A DNA stretch of 25,672 nucleotides from Candidatus Poribacteria bacterium WGA-3G (lineage in GTDB: Bacteria > Poribacteria > WGA-4E > WGA-3G): contig ASZN01000020.1 in the NCBI GenBank assembly GCA_000406005.1, forward strand, positions 46,109 through 71,780, read 5' to 3'. A program made the translations under genes and the position numbers. Of this stretch, positions 22,994 to 25,672 are shown piece after piece. The notes below the pieces were generated by a model, which ran no database searches, was not told the DNA's origin, and saw only the letters and a program-made list of their open reading frames with translations. The stretch's first letter is position 1; every line of letters starts with the position of its first letter.

Positions 22994-23626
22994 CTATTCG
23001 CCGCCGTTGCTACCTGCCCAGAGCGCGCCACGTTGTAGGAGCGTTCCGAACATCTCATGCTGGCATGCGGATGCGTCGTGACCGAGCGCGAGGTAGAAAA
23101 CCTTACCTTCGCCCCAATTCTTTGTCCATGCCACAGGGGCTGCGGCACCTTTCCACAAGGCTGATGCCAGTATATGATTCCGAGGATCATAATCGAGGAT
23201 GTACTGCTCGTCCGTCACGACGAACTCGTCAAGCCCTTCCGTGATCTCGTGTTCACTATCAACGATACTGACTTGGTATTCGCGGTAGCGTGGGTGCGTG
23301 ACAAAATAGCCACCTACCATCGAACGGTATTCTGGACAGCCGCGGAACGAGTCCGCTGCGGAATGGATACCGACATAGCCTTTACCAGAAGCGACGTGAT
23401 TGAGCAGACCGTTCTTCTGTGCATCCGAAATCTCACCGACTGTATAGTAGAAAACGATCAAATCGTAAGGATCCAAATTCGGTGAAACGAGGGCATCAAG
23501 GTCTTCTTCAACTCTGGTAATCTCAAATTCGTCACCTTGTGAGAGCACGTTCACGATTTCGTCGCTACAGCCTTTCCAATCGTGAATCGCACCGCCTGCA
23601 AAAACAAGTGTATTAATTTTTCCCAT
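22994..23626 (-). CDS. ThuA-like domain protein
   Basis: The 210-residue protein has the class I glutamine-amidotransferase-like fold of ThuA domains. It opens with VFAGGAIHDWKG and continues with DLIVFYYTVGEISDAQKNGLLNHVASGKGYVGIHSA, GGYFVTHPRYREYQVSI, and a final VFYLALGHDASACQHEMFGTLLQRGALWA. The usual nucleophilic cysteine of amidotransferases is absent, as in other ThuA proteins. ThuA family members are linked to sugar (trehalose and other disaccharide) oxidation pathways, although the reaction is poorly defined. No signal peptide is seen. AAGGAGG lies just upstream of ATG 23626, and a strong promoter lies at 23661-23690. The gene is flanked by short repeats carrying GCTGACGGCT. Confidence 0.87.
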   Translation of the reverse strand: MGKINTLVFAGGAIHDWKGCSDEIVNVLSQGDEFEITRVEEDLDALVSPNLDPYDLIVFYYTVGEISDAQKNGLLNHVASGKGYVGIHSAADSFRGCPEYRSMVGGYFVTHPRYREYQVSIVDSEHEITEGLDEFVVTDEQYILDYDPRNHILASALWKGAAAPVAWTKNWGEGKVFYLALGHDASACQHEMFGTLLQRGALWAGSNGGE

Positions 23627-23660
23627 TTTCCTTAGCCTCCTTGCTATTATTGATACTACT

Positions 23661-23690
23661 ATTATATCACACGCGCAAAAATAGTGACAA
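23661..23690 (-). promoter_or_regulatory. Sigma70-type promoter of the ThuA gene
   Basis: On the - strand TTGTCA (complement of 23685-23690) and a consensus TATAAT (complement of 23661-23666) are 18 bp apart, with a TGA extended -10. Initiation is about 28 nt before ATG 23626. Confidence 0.78.
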
Positions 23691-23743
23691 ACTTTTTTGA
23701 CGCATTCACAAAGTCATTCAGTTCCACCATAGTTCTGATTCCT

Positions 23744-23804
23744 TGTAGGAGCCGTCCCATGGTAGCAGCTCCCACTGACTGCCGACTGCCGATAGCTGAC
23801 GGCT
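23744..23804 (+). repeat. REP-like and GCTGACGGCT repeat patch
   Basis: TGTAGGAGC (23744-23752), matching the start of the element at 7731, is followed by CCATGG and GCTCC, giving a small hairpin (GGAGC/GCTCC). A tandem GACTGCC pair and GCTGACGGCT (23795-23804) follow. The last decamer also occurs at 22978-22987 on the other side of the ThuA gene. Confidence 0.45.
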
Positions 23805-23812
23805 TTTCTGAT

Positions 23813-23841
23813 TTGCATTCAAAGGATACTTATGATAAAAT
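23813..23841 (+). promoter_or_regulatory. Sigma70-type promoter of coaD
   Basis: TTGCAT (23813-23818) and TAAAAT (23836-23841) are 17 bp apart, and TGA precedes the -10 as an extended element. Initiation near 23848 leaves about 52 nt of leader before ATG 23900. Confidence 0.65.
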
Positions 23842-23899
23842 AAAAGCTGTATCCGAACAACCGTCCGAAAACCCATAATTTCACGAAAAAGGAACTGTA

Positions 23900-24412
23900 A
23901 TGCCGAAAAAAATTGCCATCTTTCCCGCGAGTTTCGACCCCGTCACGAACGGACACGCCGACCTCATCGACCGGATATGCAACCTCGATGTCTTTGATCA
24001 ACTCATCGTTGCAATCGGTGTCAACCCTGCCAAACCTGCGCGTTTCACGCTTGAAGAGCGCACCGAAATGCTTGAAACCGTCATTCAACCGTATCCACAA
24101 GCCGTAATTGATGGCTATACCGGATTAACAGTACACTACGCACAAGCACGCGGCGCGTGTGCTATCATCCGCGGACTCCGCGAGATCTCCGATTTTGAAT
24201 GGGAATTCAAGATGGCACGGATGAATCAACAGATCGCACCAGACATTGATACCCTCTTTATGATGGCAAACACACAGTATGCACATATCAGTTCAACGCT
24301 CGTGATGGAAGTCGTACAGATGGCACAGCGAAAGTTAAGCGAGGAAAAGTTACGGGAGATGGTACCAGAAATCGTCGTTGAATTCATTAAAAGAAAATTT
24401 GATGTGCTGTAA
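23900..24412 (+). CDS. coaD: Phosphopantetheine adenylyltransferase
   Basis: The 170-residue nucleotidyltransferase carries out the fourth step of coenzyme A synthesis: 4'-phosphopantetheine plus ATP gives dephospho-CoA. The N-terminal strand IAIFPASFDPVTNGH ends in the T/HxGH motif (TNGH, residues 16-19), the ATP-binding signature. GVNPAKPARFTLEERTEML, IRGLREISDFEWEFKMARMN and the ISST switch (AHISSTLVMEVVQ) are also typical. Length is within the usual 155-175. AAAGGA precedes ATG 23900. It stands alone between divergent and convergent neighbours, with only 15 nt to the stop of the TonB-dependent receptor gene. Confidence 0.97.
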   Translation: MPKKIAIFPASFDPVTNGHADLIDRICNLDVFDQLIVAIGVNPAKPARFTLEERTEMLETVIQPYPQAVIDGYTGLTVHYAQARGACAIIRGLREISDFEWEFKMARMNQQIAPDIDTLFMMANTQYAHISSTLVMEVVQMAQRKLSEEKLREMVPEIVVEFIKRKFDVL

Positions 24413-24427
24413 ATGGTTGTCAGTCGT

Positions 24428-25672
24428 CTAAAACCGATTATCTAAACTCACGCTCACATTGAACCCCGGCGAATTGATACCAGACCCATGCTGACGATAC
24501 CGCTTATTAAGTAGATTCTCAAGCGAAAGTGTCAAACGTGTGGCATCAAAGAGTTTGACACCACCGCGGATATTCAGCGTAAACCATGCCGGTGTCCCCG
24601 CATCTATTGCCGCACCGTTGGAGTCAAATTCAACCTCCGCTGGGTCGCGCGTTGATCCTTGGATCCGTGGGTCGCGGATGTCGCTCCGGCTCAGTCTTCT
24701 CTGTTCGGCTGCACCGCGCACAAAGAACATCGCCCAATACTGTGTATTCAGTGGCTCCCACTGGATACCAACGATGCCGTTCAATGGAGGTTCTCTTCGG
24801 GTACGTGCTTCCCAAGGTTTCTCAGGATCCGGTGCTTCACCAGCAATCGTGAGGACTTCGCCACGCAATAATGCAACATTACCAAAAACCGAAAGCGCAG
24901 GCTGAATCGGAACGAGTCCCGCGAATTCAACCCCTTGAAACTGCGCCTCATCAATGTTATCAAACACGAGTACGTCAATATCCGGATACTCGCTGATTAA
25001 GTCTTGATGCAATTGAGGGATCGCTTGTCCCGCGTATGCTTCTTGAACAGGTTTCCGCCCAACCAAATCAGTAACCCGACTGTAGAACAATGTTAAAGCA
25101 CCACGGAAGTAAGAATGTTGGGTCTTCAGACCCGCTTCAACTGTCCAGGAAGTTTCTGGGCTCAGATCCGGACTCGGTGCCGTCACACCTTCATTGGTGA
25201 CCTCTACCGCTGTTGTATCATTGAGAGACGGCGCGCGGAAGGCTGTCCCGAAACTGCTGACAAAGTTCAGCGAATCCATCAAACTGACGACCACACCGGC
25301 ACTCCCTGTCAAACTGTTATCGAATACATTGAATTCATCAAAAGCCGGATCTCGGACGGAGAGGTCTGCATCGGTTTGATAGAACGTCGCGCGCCCGCCG
25401 AGCGTCAGTTCCACCCGTTCATGAACCCGAATTTCGTCTTGAAGATACAGACTCGCATCCCAGAACTGAGACCCGTTAATGAAACGCCCCTTTTCATTGT
25501 CAACATCCTCCGTGCCACCATCAGTTTTGACGGTCTGACTCTCTATCGTATCGAAATAGAACTCAGCACCACCGACCAAACGTTGTTTCGGAAGAATTGA
25601 ACTCACCGCTTGTGCACTCAAACCAATCGTGTTAACTGTATCATATCGCTGCCGTCGAGCTGTTTCGCCGCG
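24428..25672 (-). CDS. TonB-dependent receptor, C-terminal beta-barrel part (partial)
   Basis: The frame is open through the right edge, so the 414 residues seen are the C-terminal part of a longer protein. Alternating strands with aromatic girdles, extracellular loops rich in Asp/Asn/Pro, and motifs such as GSAGVVVSLMDSLNFVSSFGTAFRAPSLND and ETSWTVEAGLKTQHSYFRGALTLFYSRVTDLV are those of TonB-dependent outer-membrane receptors. SLENLLNKRYRQHGSGINSPG and the C-terminal phenylalanine (SVSLDNRF) complete the barrel signature. Plug domain and TonB box lie outside the window. An apparent start at 25621 is a TTG inside the reading frame and is not a real start. The substrate (vitamin B12, siderophore or carbohydrate) cannot be told. 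Confidence 0.9.
   Translation of the reverse strand, partial: RGETARRQRYDTVNTIGLSAQAVSSILPKQRLVGGAEFYFDTIESQTVKTDGGTEDVDNEKGRFINGSQFWDASLYLQDEIRVHERVELTLGGRATFYQTDADLSVRDPAFDEFNVFDNSLTGSAGVVVSLMDSLNFVSSFGTAFRAPSLNDTTAVEVTNEGVTAPSPDLSPETSWTVEAGLKTQHSYFRGALTLFYSRVTDLVGRKPVQEAYAGQAIPQLHQDLISEYPDIDVLVFDNIDEAQFQGVEFAGLVPIQPALSVFGNVALLRGEVLTIAGEAPDPEKPWEARTRREPPLNGIVGIQWEPLNTQYWAMFFVRGAAEQRRLSRSDIRDPRIQGSTRDPAEVEFDSNGAAIDAGTPAWFTLNIRGGVKLFDATRLTLSLENLLNKRYRQHGSGINSPGFNVSVSLDNRF

Noticed and set aside
23744..23804. Short tandem units as a CRISPR array
   Set aside because: The units are about 7-10 bases, with no regular spacers and no cas genes.

Overview
The window looks like a chromosomal segment of an uncultivated Gram-negative bacterium of roughly balanced base composition. 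The mix of gatCA amidotransferase genes, inositol-type oxidoreductase and isomerase genes, a ThuA-like protein, a large unknown carbohydrate-enzyme-like protein, LarB and a TonB-dependent receptor would suit Candidatus Poribacteria or a related lineage. That placement is an inference from gene style, not a database result. An outer membrane is implied by the TonB-type barrel at the right edge.

Left part (1-7600): the 3' end of a probable UvrD/PcrA helicase is followed on the + strand by gatC, gatA, a small four-helix membrane protein, an exported S41 (CtpA-type) protease and a CoA-acylating methylmalonate-semialdehyde dehydrogenase (mmsA/iolA type), all closely spaced. A perfect hairpin at 5603-5623 separates this run from a convergent 631-residue protein of unknown function.

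Middle part (7600-13060): this is an accessory, visibly more A/T-rich island. A 453-base gap with a REP-like element and a good sigma70-type promoter leads into a TPR protein with a duplicated N-terminal module. Next come a short DUF262 protein, a DNA methyltransferase (motif order X-I-IV, SSPY) and two tandem paralogues of a CCGG-family PD-(D/E)XK restriction endonuclease. Between the two endonucleases lie a highly folded MITE-like element that supplies the stop codon of copy 1, and a frameshifted relic of the 3' end of a second methyltransferase. I infer an ancestral duplication of an M-R unit, loss of the second M, and divergence of the second R, which has Ala in place of the first Arg of the R-E-R motif. 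This is the most interesting region.

Right part (13060-25672): an iolE-like isomerase/dehydratase and an iolG-like dehydrogenase form a metabolic pair that fits the mmsA/iolA gene at 4074. They converge on a LolD/MacB-type ATPase plus a compact FtsX permease. Divergent, back-to-back sigma70-type promoters separate that permease from an unknown exported or membrane protein. Then come larB, a YtxH-like protein, a DUF948-like protein, alaS, recX and a ThuA-like protein on the - strand, coaD on the + strand, and the C-terminal part of a TonB-dependent receptor running off the window. Short inverted-repeat elements (17205-17314, 22858-22987, 12091-12220) lie directly beside stop codons. Promoters with near-consensus boxes are visible for alaS, the ThuA gene, coaD, the ABC operon and the TPR gene. 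I saw no tRNA, rRNA or CRISPR array.
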